This document shows, one piece after another, positions 1 through 8,610 of a stretch of 64,000 nt of DNA. The stretch lies in contig NZ_JABRWH010000001.1 in the NCBI RefSeq assembly GCF_013248975.1, forward strand, positions 2,500,001 through 2,564,000. The letters run 5' to 3'. The first letter of the stretch is position 1; each line of letters begins with the position of its first letter. The stretch comes from Neobacillus endophyticus (lineage in GTDB: Bacteria > Bacillota > Bacilli > Bacillales > Cytobacillaceae). The translations under genes and the position numbers were made by a program. Below the pieces are notes generated by a model that had not been told where the DNA came from, made no database searches, and saw only the letters and a program-made list of their open reading frames with translations.

Positions 1-1
1 A

Positions 2-691
2 GGTGTAGCAATGCTTTTTGGACCTGCCGGAATACTAGGATTATCACCATTAGCAATCCTTGCCGCGTTATTAAATGCTAACGGCGGATTATATGCATCT
101 CTTGCTTCATCGTATGGTGACGAAACGGATGTTGGGGCATATGCGTTATTTTCTTTAAAAGATGGTCCATTTTTTACATTAGTTGCATTAGGTGCATCCG
201 GCCTTGCCTCCATTCCTTTTCATTCACTTGTAGCCGTGTTAATTCCAATCGTAATCGGAATGATTTTAGGAAATATTGATCCTGATATGAGAAAGTTCCT
301 TGGAAGCAGTAAATTATTATTAATCCCATTCTTCTCATTCCCATTAGGTGCAGGAATGAATCTCTCAATTATTTTGAAAGCGGGAGGTCCTGGCATAATA
401 TTAGGTTTAATAGCTGCATTTACTGGAATTGGAGCATACGTACTTTTGAAATTATTTAAAGAAAATCCTATCGTTGGTTTAGCAACAGGGTCAACTGCAG
501 GAAATGCTGTAGCTACACCAGCTGTTGTTGCAGCAGCAGATCACTCCTTATCTTCAGTAGCACAAGCAGCTACTGCACAAGTTGCAGCAGCATGTGTCAT
601 ATCTGCAATAATCTGTCCGATTATTGTTAGCTATGTGCATAAAATGTCCGAAAAGAAAAAAGCTAAAGAATTAATTCAAAGCGCAGCATGA
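2..691 (+). CDS. kdgT: 2-keto-3-deoxygluconate permease, KdgT family (5' end outside window)
   Basis: C-terminal 230 or so residues of a very hydrophobic carrier; the frame is open to the window edge, so the true start lies upstream and the internal ATG at 11 is not the start. KdgT-type permeases import 2-keto-3-deoxygluconate, a pectin breakdown product, by cation symport across the cytoplasmic membrane. Seen: repeated membrane segments separated by Gly-rich loops, a GSTAGNAVATPAVV stretch near residue 160 that is typical of the family, and a basic C-terminal tail (KKKAKE). Full family length is about 320-330 residues. No pectin catabolic genes follow; any operon partners are upstream of the window. 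Confidence 0.82.
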   Translation, partial: GVAMLFGPAGILGLSPLAILAALLNANGGLYASLASSYGDETDVGAYALFSLKDGPFFTLVALGASGLASIPFHSLVAVLIPIVIGMILGNIDPDMRKFLGSSKLLLIPFFSFPLGAGMNLSIILKAGGPGIILGLIAAFTGIGAYVLLKLFKENPIVGLATGSTAGNAVATPAVVAAADHSLSSVAQAATAQVAAACVISAIICPIIVSYVHKMSEKKKAKELIQSAA

Positions 692-737
692 TATAAGTTA
701 AGTAAATTTATAAACAAAAAAAAGTGAAAGATCGATC

Positions 738-772
738 AAAGCAGCCAGCGGTTTTACTGTCTGCTTTGTTTC
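738..772 (+). terminator. Possible terminator of kdgT
   Basis: Arms AAAGCAG (738-744) and CTGCTTT (761-767) with a partly paired interior, followed by a short T-rich tail. It lies 47 bases after the permease stop. The stem is modest. Confidence 0.4.
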
Positions 773-897
773 GTTGCAAAAAAGCCATTAAATTAAAAAA
801 ACTAGTGTGATAAGGAAAATGTTATTAACGTGGAAAGGTAAGCAATCTATGTTATGGTATTTTCCGAATAGCAATTTTATAGAAAGAAGGAAACACC

Positions 898-2616
898 ATG
901 AATGTACCTGAGAATGTTATTATTACAACATTAAAAGGAAAAGAAGTTCTCTCAAATCCTTTTCTGAATAAAGGAACGGCCTTTACTAAAGAGGAAAGGG
1001 AAGACCTTGGACTCGATGGCCTGTTACCGCCCCAGGTGCTCACCCTTGATGAACAAGCAAGTAGGGCCTATGAGCAATATTCGATGCGAACTACGAATCT
1101 GTTCAAAAACGGTCTGCTTTATGATTTATATAACCGTAATGTCGTTTTGTTTTACCGGCTTTTAATAGAACACTTAGCAGAAATGCTCCCAATCATCTAT
1201 ACTCCTACTGTTGGTGAAGCGATCCAGTCATACTCCCATAGCTACCGCCGCCCGGGTGGCTTATATCTTTCAATTGATGATCCTGAGGGCATTGAAAAGG
1301 CATTCTATAATCTTGGACAGCCCAAAAATGGCATTGATTTAATCGTCGTTACCGACTCTGAAAGTATCCTGGGTATTGGGGACCAAGGGGTAGGCGGTAT
1401 TAATATTGCGATTGGTAAACTTGCTGTATACACAGCAGCAGCGGGTATTGATCCAAGCCGTGTTCTGCCAGTCGTGTTGGATGTTGGTACGAATAATCAG
1501 GCTTTGATTGCCGATCCTATCTATATAGGCAACAAATTCGCCCGTGTCCGCGGTGAGCGTTATGATCAATTCATTGATTTATTCGTTGAAACTGCAAGAA
1601 AGTTCTTTCCAGAAGTTCTGATTCACTGGGAGGACCTTGGCAACGTGAATGCGCGTAAAATCTTGGACAAATATGCTGACAATATCCTTACCTTCAATGA
1701 TGACATCCAGGGAACAGGGGCAGTGACCCTTGCTGCTATTATGTCTGCTTTGAAAGTAACTGAAGAATCTCTGAAGGACCAGCGCATTGTTGTCTTTGGA
1801 CCAGGGGCTGCAGGTATCGGAAACGCAGACCAAATGGTTGATGCCATGATTTTAGAAGGGCTGACCAGAGAAGAAGCCTATAAGCGTTTCTGGGCGATCG
1901 ACTATCGAGGGTTGCTAACGGATGAAACACCAGATGTTCTAAATTTCCAGAAGCCTTATGTAAGAACGGCGAATGAAGTAAAGGACTGGGATAAGAATGA
2001 GGACGGGATCATTTCATTAATGGAAGTCGTTCAGAGGGTGAAGCCAACCATCCTGATTGGTACTTCCGGACAAGCCGGCGCCTTCACGGAGGAAATTGTG
2101 AAAGAAATGGCCAAGCACGTTGAGCGTCCCATCATCTTGCCTATGTCCAATCCAACTGCATTGACAGAAGCAGTGCCGGAAAACCTGATTAAATGGACAG
2201 GTGGCAAGGCTCTCATTGCAACCGGCAGCCCGTTTGCCAATGTAGAATACAACGGTGTTTCCTATGAAATTGGTCAGTCAAATAATGCATTTGTATTCCC
2301 TGGTCTAGGTCTTGGAGCCATTGTAGCAAAAGCGGAAGTGATCTCAAAAGGAATGTTCGCAGCTGCTGCTTATGCGGTTGCAAGAATGTCTGACTCCAGT
2401 AAACCAGGAGCATCCCTGCTGCCATCCATTGAAAATCTCCATGAAGTCTCAAAATATGTAGCCATTGAAGTAGTCAATGCTGCTATACACGAAGGAATTG
2501 CGAGAGCGGATATTCAAGATATTGAGACCGCAATTGAAGATGCTATGTGGAAACCTCAATATAAAGAAATAAAGAGTGTGGGGAATTGGACAAGAATTAA
2601 TTCCTATCATTATTAA
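898..2616 (+). CDS. maeA: NAD-dependent malic enzyme (malate oxidoreductase, decarboxylating)
   Basis: Cytoplasmic enzyme that oxidises and decarboxylates L-malate to pyruvate with NAD+. At 572 residues it fits the long bacterial/eukaryotic-type malic enzyme (B. subtilis MaeA/YwkA is about 580). Visible family blocks are the tyrosine region [12 protein letters not shown] near residue 98, the metal-binding region [17 protein letters not shown] around 243-260 followed by [10 protein letters not shown], the nucleotide-binding [10 protein letters not shown] near 301, and [11 protein letters not shown] near 415. The ATG follows an AGAAAGAAGGA ribosome site. It stands alone between two terminators. 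No malate transporter or two-component system is adjacent, unlike some Bacillus malate loci. Confidence 0.93.
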   Translation: MNVPENVIITTLKGKEVLSNPFLNKGTAFTKEEREDLGLDGLLPPQVLTLDEQASRAYEQYSMRTTNLFKNGLLYDLYNRNVVLFYRLLIEHLAEMLPIIYTPTVGEAIQSYSHSYRRPGGLYLSIDDPEGIEKAFYNLGQPKNGIDLIVVTDSESILGIGDQGVGGINIAIGKLAVYTAAAGIDPSRVLPVVLDVGTNNQALIADPIYIGNKFARVRGERYDQFIDLFVETARKFFPEVLIHWEDLGNVNARKILDKYADNILTFNDDIQGTGAVTLAAIMSALKVTEESLKDQRIVVFGPGAAGIGNADQMVDAMILEGLTREEAYKRFWAIDYRGLLTDETPDVLNFQKPYVRTANEVKDWDKNEDGIISLMEVVQRVKPTILIGTSGQAGAFTEEIVKEMAKHVERPIILPMSNPTALTEAVPENLIKWTGGKALIATGSPFANVEYNGVSYEIGQSNNAFVFPGLGLGAIVAKAEVISKGMFAAAAYAVARMSDSSKPGASLLPSIENLHEVSKYVAIEVVNAAIHEGIARADIQDIETAIEDAMWKPQYKEIKSVGNWTRINSYHY

Positions 2617-2623
2617 ATAGGTT

Positions 2624-2693
2624 AAAAAAATGCCTGTACTCCTGGTAATTAGCCGAATTCTCGGTATTCCAGGAAGTTACAGGCATTTTTTTA
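2624..2693 (+). terminator. Strong rho-independent terminator of maeA
   Basis: TGCCTGTA (2631-2638) pairs with TACAGGCA (2678-2685), extended by TCCTGG/CCAGGA inside; preceded by an A-run and followed by TTTTTTTATTT, so it can act on both strands. Confidence 0.9.
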
Positions 2694-3002
2694 TTTAACT
2701 GGATATATGATTTGATTTCCATTTTAACCAGTTCTTCTAATCTTAAAATTTCTGTTTAACAACGTTCATTTCAGGAGCAAGGTTTTTAAATTTAGCTAAC
2801 ACATTTTCCTGAAAATTTTTTTTAAAATTAAACTCTTTAGACAAATGTGTTAATATTTATTTGATTAGTAACAGTGCCAAATAAATTTCAAAGGAATGTT
2901 AATTTAATGTTGAGAATAATAAAGGGATAAGAAAAAGGGACAATGTTCAATCGTGATCCCTTTCATTTAAAAACCTTATAAGGTAACGATAGGGGAATTC
3001 AA
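2694..3002. other. AT-rich intergenic region before the Nudix gene
   Basis: No credible reading frame. A short hairpin with arms AAAGGGA and TCCCTTT lies near 2935-2966, about 35 bases upstream of the Nudix start and without a T-run, so it may be a leader structure rather than a terminator. A ribosome site AGGGG precedes the next ATG. I see no clear promoter. Confidence 0.4.
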
Positions 3003-3467
3003 ATGAATATAAGAAATTCAGCAAAAGCTATTATAATTAGCGGCGATAAGCTTTTACTAACAAAGAATAAGGATGCCGAGGGGTATTTTTATCTTTTTCC
3101 TGGTGGGGGACAAGAACACGGAGAAACTATTCATAACGCTTTAATAAGGGAGTGTATGGAAGAGATTGGAGTAAATATAGAAATAGGTGAGCTGCTCCAT
3201 ATTCGGGAGTATATAGGTAAAAATCACGAACATTCTGCATTCGATTTTCATGTTCACCAAGTGGAATATTACTTCGTCTGCCATGTAATAGATGACTTAA
3301 ATAATGACCAAGCACCTACTAATCCTGACAGTCATCAAGTCGGAATAGAATGGGTACATATTGACGATTTTCAAGACTACAGAATATATCCGAAAGAGCT
3401 AAGTCAATATATTAAAAAGTATTCTAAGAATGAAAAGGCCCCTGTTTATTTGGGAGATATAAACTAA
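3003..3467 (+). CDS. Nudix hydrolase
   Basis: 154-residue protein with a complete Nudix box: the pattern G-x5-E-x7-R-E-x2-E-E-x-G is satisfied between residues 36 and 59 (GGGQEHGE then RECMEEIGV). These enzymes hydrolyse nucleoside diphosphates linked to another moiety, using Mg2+ held by the REx2EE glutamates. The box defines the fold and chemistry, not the substrate, which could be an oxidised nucleotide, a sugar nucleotide or an mRNA cap. The protein is single-domain and probably cytoplasmic. It starts at ATG after AGGGGAATTCAA. There is no obvious operon partner, and the following 260 bases belong to the cold-shock gene leader. Confidence 0.88.
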   Translation: MNIRNSAKAIIISGDKLLLTKNKDAEGYFYLFPGGGQEHGETIHNALIRECMEEIGVNIEIGELLHIREYIGKNHEHSAFDFHVHQVEYYFVCHVIDDLNNDQAPTNPDSHQVGIEWVHIDDFQDYRIYPKELSQYIKKYSKNEKAPVYLGDIN

Positions 3468-3583
3468 AAAATTTTTTCACCGATCAAGAAAATGTTTGGT
3501 ATTAGTTTATTCTGTGCAAGTCTCCAAGGAGGGGTAAATACATGGTTATAAACATAGGCTCAAATTTTCTTTTCTACAGGAAT

Positions 3584-3618
3584 TTGCAATCCCTTTCATG
3601 AAATGCTATTATATGTAG
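3584..3618 (+). promoter_or_regulatory. Promoter and long leader of the cold-shock gene
   Basis: TTGCAA (3584-3589), a 17-base spacer and an extended -10 TGCTATTAT (-10 hexamer 3607-3612) form a good sigma-A promoter. Transcription would start near 3618, giving a leader of about 113 nt before the ATG. Long structured leaders of this size are typical of csp mRNAs, where they control stability and translation in the cold (family knowledge). Confidence 0.7.
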
Positions 3619-3731
3619 GATTATTTTTGTTCGGTGTTAAGGATAGGTGTAAGTATAAACTTTCCTTCTTAATAAGCACTTAGAGCAAGAATAGTAATAC
3701 AATGTAATTTAAGCACTAGGAGGCAACAAAA

Positions 3732-3932
3732 ATGGAAAAAGGCAAAGTAAAATGGTTTAACAGCGAAAAAGGGTTTGGATTCATCGAGCGTGAAGGTGGA
3801 GAAGATGTATTCGTGCATTTCTCAGCGATTCAAAGCGAAGGCTTCAAAACGTTAGAAGAAGGTCAAGAAGTTACTTTTGACGTTGAGCAAGGTCAACGTG
3901 GACCTCAAGCTGCAAACGTACGTAAAGCTTAA
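3732..3932 (+). CDS. Cold-shock protein, CspA/CspB family
   Basis: 66-residue OB-fold nucleic-acid-binding protein, the standard Bacillus Csp length. RNP1 (KGFGFIE, residues 13-19) and RNP2 (VFVHFS, 26-31) are both present with their aromatic residues. Csp proteins bind single-stranded RNA and act as RNA chaperones and antiterminators, mostly in the cold or stationary phase. The ribosome site AGGAGG is ideal. The gene is monocistronic, with its own promoter and a strong terminator. Which of the CspB/C/D paralogues it is cannot be decided by eye. Confidence 0.96.
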   Translation: MEKGKVKWFNSEKGFGFIEREGGEDVFVHFSAIQSEGFKTLEEGQEVTFDVEQGQRGPQAANVRKA

Positions 3933-3947
3933 ATTAAAAACACCAGT

Positions 3948-3982
3948 AAAGACAGACTTTAAACAAAGTCTGTCTTTTTATT
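3948..3982 (+). terminator. Terminator of the cold-shock gene
   Basis: Perfect 13-bp stem AAAGACAGACTTT/AAAGTCTGTCTTT (3948-3960 and 3965-3977) followed by TTTTATT. Confidence 0.93.
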
Positions 3983-4040
3983 ATTTAGGCTCTGCTATAG
4001 CTGCAAGTTGATTTCACTGTGTTTGAAAAATAAACGGTAA

Positions 4041-4222
4041 AATTCCGTCTAAATTGGGAAATACCCCTATTTCCTTAAAAATAAAGGAAGTTTTTCCGTT
4101 TATATTATCCAAATCTTTGGATTTTGTCTTAATTAGAGCAGTTAATCGTAATATCTCCGCTTATATCTGCTCTTAAACTTCCTCTAAATACATTAGGCGG
4201 AAATTCTCCGCCTATATATTCT
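4041..4222. repeat. Four spaced TCCGC-TATAT-like motifs
   Basis: Related motifs recur at about 4043 (TTCCGTCTAAA), 4094 (TTCCGTTTATAT), 4155 (CTCCGCTTATAT) and 4206 (CTCCGCCTATATAT), spaced about 51, 61 and 51 bases. The region is non-coding. The function is unknown; it looks like a degenerate tandem intergenic repeat. Confidence 0.55.
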
Positions 4223-4267
4223 CTTACCTACACTAAAAAACAACAATGAATAACAGCAGATCCGTTA

Positions 4268-4308
4268 TTTAAAAATTAAAATACCCCGCTCAAAGATGAG
4301 CAGGGCAG
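4268..4308 (-). terminator. Probable terminator of the SASP gene
   Basis: Arms CCCCGCTC (4284-4291) and GAGCAGGG (4298-4305). Read on the minus strand it is followed by TATTTTAATTTTT. It lies about 90 bases beyond the SASP stop. Confidence 0.6.
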
Positions 4309-4397
4309 GTAAGGTGGTAAAAAACGGTAATTGTAGTATAACATATATACTTTTAATTTCCTAATTTTGGTTTAAAAATACGTAAAAAACGGGTTTT

Positions 4398-4556
4398 TTA
4401 GTCGCGCATTGCTCCTGCTTCACGGGAAGTCATGGCACCTTGTCCTCGACTTACATCACTTTGAATTTCTTGTTTAACTTTTTGTGCATTAGTTCCGGCA
4501 AATTCCGGTTTCGTAATAGAATCCAAATTCACTTTAGCTTGTTGATTCTGCTGCAT
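4398..4556 (-). CDS. Small acid-soluble spore protein, gamma-type-like (short form)
   Basis: 52-residue Gln/Ala-rich protein starting MQQNQQAKVNLDS. The core EFAGTNAQKVKQEIQ resembles the EFASETNAQxVRxQN unit of gamma-type SASPs (SspE), including the EFA region where the germination protease GPR cuts. Gamma SASPs do not bind DNA; they are amino-acid stores in the forespore, degraded at germination. Classical members carry two repeats of the unit over about 80-90 residues. This one has a single unit and an unusual tail, RGQGAMTSREAGAMRD. The start is fixed by an excellent GGAGGAGG site (revcomp of 4565-4572). Forespore sigma-G control is expected but I could not find a convincing promoter. Confidence 0.72.
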   Translation of the reverse strand: MQQNQQAKVNLDSITKPEFAGTNAQKVKQEIQSDVSRGQGAMTSREAGAMRD

Positions 4557-4642
4557 ATGGGTCCTCCTCCATAGATAATTTAACTAGCTTATTATTTACA
4601 TAAGAACACCCCTATATCCCGAGAATTTAATCGATTTTTGAA

Positions 4643-4690
4643 TACAAAAAAAGCCCTCCTCAAAATTTAGAGGAAAGCTAAAAAAAAATT
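4643..4690 (-). terminator. Terminator downstream of the chemotaxis-receptor pseudogene
   Basis: Arms AGCCCTCCTC (4652-4661) and GAGGAAAGCT (4670-4679); on the minus strand the stem is followed by TTTTTTTGT. Confidence 0.75.
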
Positions 4691-4724
4691 AAAATTCCAA
4701 TTATCAAACGTGTAAGTGCTTTTA

Positions 4725-5597
4725 TCACACTTTAAAAATACTTGACGTTTTGGAAAGTTCTTCTGTTAAATTATTAATGGTTCCAACCATGCTTGATAAC
4801 TGCTGAATGGTAGCAGACTGTTATTCAGATGTTGCTGACACTTCTTCAACCGAAGCGGAAACCTCTTCTGTTGCGGCTGAAACACTTTGGACATACCCGA
4901 TGACATCATTTTTTCCTCGTTGCATGTTTTCCAGTTTCGATACAACATCAGATATACCTGAAGCAATATTTGATACTTTCGTTATAATCTCATCAAAAGA
5001 GTCTTTTGTTTGAGATACATATTCCGTTTGATCTTTCGAGATCGTTTGCATGGTTTGGATGCTTTCGATATTCTTTGATAAGTAGTTTTGTGTTTCTTGA
5101 ATAATATTATTAATTTCCATCACTGAATGAGCCGATTGTTCAGCTAACTTCCGAATTTCGTCTGCCACGACTGAAAAGCCGCGCCCTGCTTCCCCTGCTC
5201 GAGCCGCTTCGATAGAAGCGTTTAACGCTAATAAATTCGTTTGTTCGGCAATACTACTGATGACTTGGGTGATATTCCCGATATTGTGTGATGATGCTTC
5301 TAAGGATTGGGTGACTTCCGCTATCTTTTGCATTTCGTCATAACTTTGCTCATTAATCTTTACTAGATTTTCAATGACTTGTTTATCCTGATTAAACTGT
5401 TCGATAATGACATCCGTATCTTCTTTGACATTTTCCGTACGGTTATTGATTGCATCTATTTGCTCACCAAGTTCTGTCATTTGTTGAACAACGCTGCCCG
5501 AATTTTTAGCCTGCTCTTCAACTGCTTTTGCAATCTCAAACATTGCAATGGTTGTTTCTTTTGTAGATTGCGCAGACTCTTTAGTGGAAATATCTAA
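4725..5597 (-). pseudogene. Methyl-accepting chemotaxis protein signalling domain, 5'-truncated and with a nonsense codon
   Basis: The frame encodes the cytoplasmic coiled-coil signalling domain of a chemoreceptor. The highly conserved hairpin tip ([39 protein letters not shown]) that contacts CheA and CheW is intact. Two lesions are visible. First, an in-frame TAA at 4821-4823 follows [12 protein letters not shown], exactly where receptors have a second Glu (EEQSAT); the remaining 31 codons (QSATIQQLSS to FKV) continue in frame to a proper stop at 4725. Second, upstream of about 5597 the frame becomes unrelated sequence, with no HAMP domain, membrane segments or sensor domain. Both together mean a decaying gene. 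Confidence 0.85.
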
Positions 5598-5896
5598 CTT
5601 AATATAGAGGAAAAAATCGACAACCGTGTTGGTTATTCGGTAAGTTGATAGCAGGGGAAGGAGCAAATCGTCGGCAAATTGCACGAGCACAATGTGCCTA
5701 TATTTGTCGCAACAAGAGCAATGAAAAAGTAATAAAAGTATGTGCATTTTAAGTTGATCTTTGAAGGGCAAAGCATTTAAAAAGCGGTGAAATCAAATAC
5801 TTGAATCATTCCGCTTTTTATTTCATTGTACACATATAAAGAAGTATCATGGTAATATAAGGAATAAATTACAGGGATAATAAAGGAGAAATAATC

Positions 5897-6871
5897 ATGG
5901 AACGTCTACATATTGCAAATCTTCCAACTCCGATTCAAAAATTGGATCGTCTAAGTGAAGAGCTGGGAGTAAATATATATTTGAAACGTGATGATTTTAC
6001 TGGCACAGAAGTGAGCGGAAATAAGGTACGAAAACTTGAGTTTTCGGTTGCAGATGCACTCCAACAAGGTTGTGACACGATTATTACGGCTGGAGGTATC
6101 CAATCCAATCATTGCCGGGCAACAGCTGCTGTAGCAGCAATGCTGGGCTTAGGCTGTGACCTGGTTATCAGAGGGGAGATCCCGAATCATTTTGAAGGAA
6201 ATCTGTTTCTGGATCAAGCCCTAGGTGCACGGGTTCACTTGCTAGCACCTGACGAATCCAGGGAAGAGAAGATGGATGAAATTGTCGAGAACCTGAAAGC
6301 ACAAGGACATAAACCGTATGTTATTCCTGTTGGAGCATCGAATGCGGTAGGGTCATTGGGTTATGCATCAGCTATTGAAGAAATCACCCGACAGGAGAAC
6401 AACCTGGGTTTACATTTTGATTCGGTTGTCATTGCAGTTGGCTCAGGAGGAACCTATGCAGGACTTTGGTATGCAAATCAAAAACAGGGAGCCAAACGAA
6501 AAATTTATGGATTCGCGGTTGACCATAATACGGAAGTCTTTGTGGAAACTATTACTAATATCATGAAAGAAATGTACCTGAATGATGGTTTAGAAGTACC
6601 TGAAGAGTATCATGATATTTTAATTAATGACCAGTATATCGGTTCCGGTTACGCGAAAAGCAGAGCAGAGGAATTGGCCTTCATTATGAAAATCGCCCGG
6701 GAGCACGGATTTCTGCTAGATCCAGTTTATACAGGTAAGGGATTCTACGGCATGGTTTCAGAAATACAAAAAGGCACTTTTAAAAACGCAAAAAACATTC
6801 TCTTTATCCATACTGGCGGACTTCAAGGATGGACCCAGGAGCAGAGAGAAAATGCACTAAAAACGCTATAG
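5897..6871 (+). CDS. dcyD: D-cysteine desulfhydrase (PLP-dependent, ACC-deaminase fold)
   Basis: Cytoplasmic fold-type II PLP enzyme, 324 residues, predicted to degrade D-cysteine to pyruvate, ammonia and sulfide. The PLP lysine is K43 in SGNKVRKLE, and AGGIQSNHCRATA near residue 71 and GSGGTYAG near 183 bind the cofactor. ACC deaminases carry a Glu in DPVYEGK and a Leu in the HLGG motif; here the motifs read DPVYTGKG and HTGG, both with Thr, as in DcyD (established distinction). This favours D-cysteine desulfhydrase over ACC deaminase. The ATG follows AAAGGAGAAA. Monocistronic with its own terminator. Confidence 0.88.
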   Translation: MERLHIANLPTPIQKLDRLSEELGVNIYLKRDDFTGTEVSGNKVRKLEFSVADALQQGCDTIITAGGIQSNHCRATAAVAAMLGLGCDLVIRGEIPNHFEGNLFLDQALGARVHLLAPDESREEKMDEIVENLKAQGHKPYVIPVGASNAVGSLGYASAIEEITRQENNLGLHFDSVVIAVGSGGTYAGLWYANQKQGAKRKIYGFAVDHNTEVFVETITNIMKEMYLNDGLEVPEEYHDILINDQYIGSGYAKSRAEELAFIMKIAREHGFLLDPVYTGKGFYGMVSEIQKGTFKNAKNILFIHTGGLQGWTQEQRENALKTL

Positions 6872-6969
6872 ATTTTCTTTAGTATTAAAGCAGATCTGCA
6901 TTATAAAAAATAAAATAACGAGAATTTGAATTATAACTGAATAATTCATCCAACTGCTTAAGAATAAAT

Positions 6970-7008
6970 AATAAAGTCGTCTGTATCCCAACAGACGACT
7001 TTATTTTG
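6970..7008 (+). terminator. Terminator of dcyD
   Basis: Perfect 15-bp stem AATAAAGTCGTCTGT/ACAGACGACTTTATT (6970-6984, 6991-7005) followed by TTG; the T-run is partly inside the stem. Confidence 0.9.
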
Positions 7009-7249
7009 TTGATGATGTAGCATTGTTCCTAAAAATTGTCGGTCCCGAAAGTCCAGACTATTTTTTATTTGGTAAAACCCTTAGTATGAGAAAAATCAAC
7101 CAATATTCCTTTTTTAATTTTTTCACTACTTGTAAATTCACTTCACATTTTGAAAAAGGACAAATATAATAAACATAAAAAAACTGTATAGTCAGTTTTA
7201 TTTTAAAGTGAAGATGTTCTGATTATGACCCCACTAGGAGGGAGACTAT
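7009..7249. other. Non-coding stretch before the decayed region
   Basis: No reading frame and no recognised motif. A small inverted repeat ACTGTATAGTCAGT near 7183-7196 lies about 55 bases upstream of the next small frame and could be an operator; nothing else supports this. Confidence 0.25.
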
Positions 7250-7399
7250 ATGCTTCATAAGCACGAAGTTTTTCAAATGGTAAAGTGGCAGCAAGAGCAA
7301 TTGGAAAGAAAAGCAACTAATGACTGGACTATGATGAAAAAGGGAAAAAAACTATTTCTAAAGGGACTGAATTGGTACGTAATATCTTATCTGATATAA
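7250..7399 (+). CDS. Unrecognised 49-residue frame with a good ribosome site
   Basis: Starts MLHKHEVFQMVKWQQEQLER and ends in a short hydrophobic stretch (WYVISYLI). It is preceded by AGGAGGGAG at ideal distance, which is the main reason to list it. No family is recognised. It sits directly upstream of gene remnants and is in the same frame as the next fragment apart from two stops, so it may be the front of a broken gene rather than a real small protein. Confidence 0.3.
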   Translation: MLHKHEVFQMVKWQQEQLERKATNDWTMMKKGKKLFLKGLNWYVISYLI

Positions 7400-7405
7400 T
7401 TTTAA

Positions 7406-7631
7406 GCAAATGAAGTAGTTGAAGGTATTGAATTTGGACCATCAAAAATTTTCCACAATAGCACATCAAAATCACTTGTTTTAAAACCAAATTTCAGAAG
7501 ACAAAATGTAAAAGGTTGTTGATCTTCTTTCATTAGAAGAACAGGATATTGTGATTGATGTGGGCTCTGGAAAAGGGGAATTTTTGCTTGAAATAATTGA
7601 AAAATATATTGGTTCCGGTTTATATCTATAA
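7406..7631 (+). pseudogene. Class I SAM-dependent methyltransferase remnant with frameshift
   Basis: Two frames join across about 7510: the first reads ANEVVEGIEFGPSKIFHNST and continues to a stop. The second reads KVVDLLSLEEQDIVIDVGSG with KGEFLLEI after it, a textbook SAM-binding motif I (D-x-G-x-G-x-G). Both end in stops, and the rest of the Rossmann fold is missing. This is what can be seen of a degraded methyltransferase; its substrate cannot be guessed. Confidence 0.65.
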
Positions 7632-7738
7632 TAATTTGATATTTTTATGATAAATATAAATTGAAAAAGTAAGAAGGTCGATTCAAATGGATATCATTAA
7701 AGAACTGTTTTTAATGCAGCAAGCCAAAGAAGTATGAT

Positions 7739-7945
7739 ATGGGGCTTTCTTGGTTTCTTTTAAAGAAAAATAATAATGTTTGTTTGCATGGCGGTGGAAC
7801 AGGATGCTTTAGTTCTTTTTTAGGTTTTGATAAAGAAAAAAAGGTCGCAGCTGTTGTTTTAGCTAATTACAGGTTAGGGATAAATGACGATGAAAAGATA
7901 GGATTTTCATTATTGGAAAGCCTGCAGAAATCAGCAGAAGAATAA
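7739..7945 (+). pseudogene. C-terminal fragment of a beta-lactamase-fold serine hydrolase
   Basis: About 68 residues match the last part of class C beta-lactamase/D-aminopeptidase-like serine hydrolases: GLSWFLLKK, then the HGGGTGCFSSF motif (the third catalytic element, K/H-T/S-G type) and the strand KKVAAVVLANY. The catalytic SxxK and YxN motifs and some 250 upstream residues are absent. A short unrelated frame starting MDIIKELFLMQQ (7687-7737) precedes it after an AGAAGG site and stops after 16 codons. The fragment cannot be catalytic. Confidence 0.72.
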
Positions 7946-8140
7946 ACTACCAAAATATCAATAATTTCATGACAGGTTATTTGTAGGTATAGTTTAAATG
8001 TTTATAGGTGATATTGTTTTGCAAAACTAAAGTAACATGACAGACTCCGATTTTTAAGGATGCATCTGGGTATTTGCCGTTTCGGACTGAAAATGCCCAC
8101 ATAATTTATAGGATATTAAACCTAAAGGAGAGATGCCTGG

Positions 8141-8422
8141 ATGTATCCGTATGGAAATTATCAAATCCCACAAATTCCATTTGAGTATAGTCACGTTGTG
8201 CAGCAGGATTCAAATGACCTTGTCAGACAACTATCGCAACTGCTGCAAATGCCGCAAATACAGCAGGTAATGGGCAGATTTAGTCAGCTTGAAAGGCAAG
8301 TCAATCAGCAGCAAAGAGAAATTGACCAACTTCAGCGCCGCCTTGTTCGCGTAAATCAGAGACTTCGTGCAGTTGAAAACAGATTAAACATCCCATTCAC
8401 CCCTTTTGAAGGAGAGTTTTAA
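8141..8422 (+). CDS. Small Gln-rich coiled-coil protein, unrecognised
   Basis: 93 residues: an aromatic/Pro N-terminus ([16 protein letters not shown]), then from about residue 35 a Gln/Arg-rich heptad segment ([20 protein letters not shown] and onwards) predicted to form one coiled coil, ending [11 protein letters not shown]. There is no signal peptide or membrane segment. The Tyr/Pro/Gln-rich start recalls small spore-coat-type proteins of Bacillus, but I do not recognise a family. The start is supported by AAAGGAGAG. It is flanked by a terminator, so monocistronic. Confidence 0.72.
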   Translation: MYPYGNYQIPQIPFEYSHVVQQDSNDLVRQLSQLLQMPQIQQVMGRFSQLERQVNQQQREIDQLQRRLVRVNQRLRAVENRLNIPFTPFEGEF

Positions 8423-8435
8423 AGAATACGCTATG

Positions 8436-8484
8436 AGGCTGGTTCAATAAGTCATGTACGACTTTTTGTGCCAGCCTTCTTAAT
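8436..8484 (+). terminator. Terminator of the coiled-coil gene
   Basis: AGGCTGG/CCAGCCT (8436-8442, 8471-8477) enclosing AAGTC/GACTT, followed by TCTTAATT. Confidence 0.75.
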
Positions 8485-8610
8485 TAAATAATTAATATTG
8501 ATTTATTCTGGTTTTTTTTGGTAAGTTGGTTATAAACAGATTTTGTTTTTGTTGGAGCATGTTCAACCTGACATATAACAAATATTTATGATGAAAAGGG
8601 GCGGAGGAAA

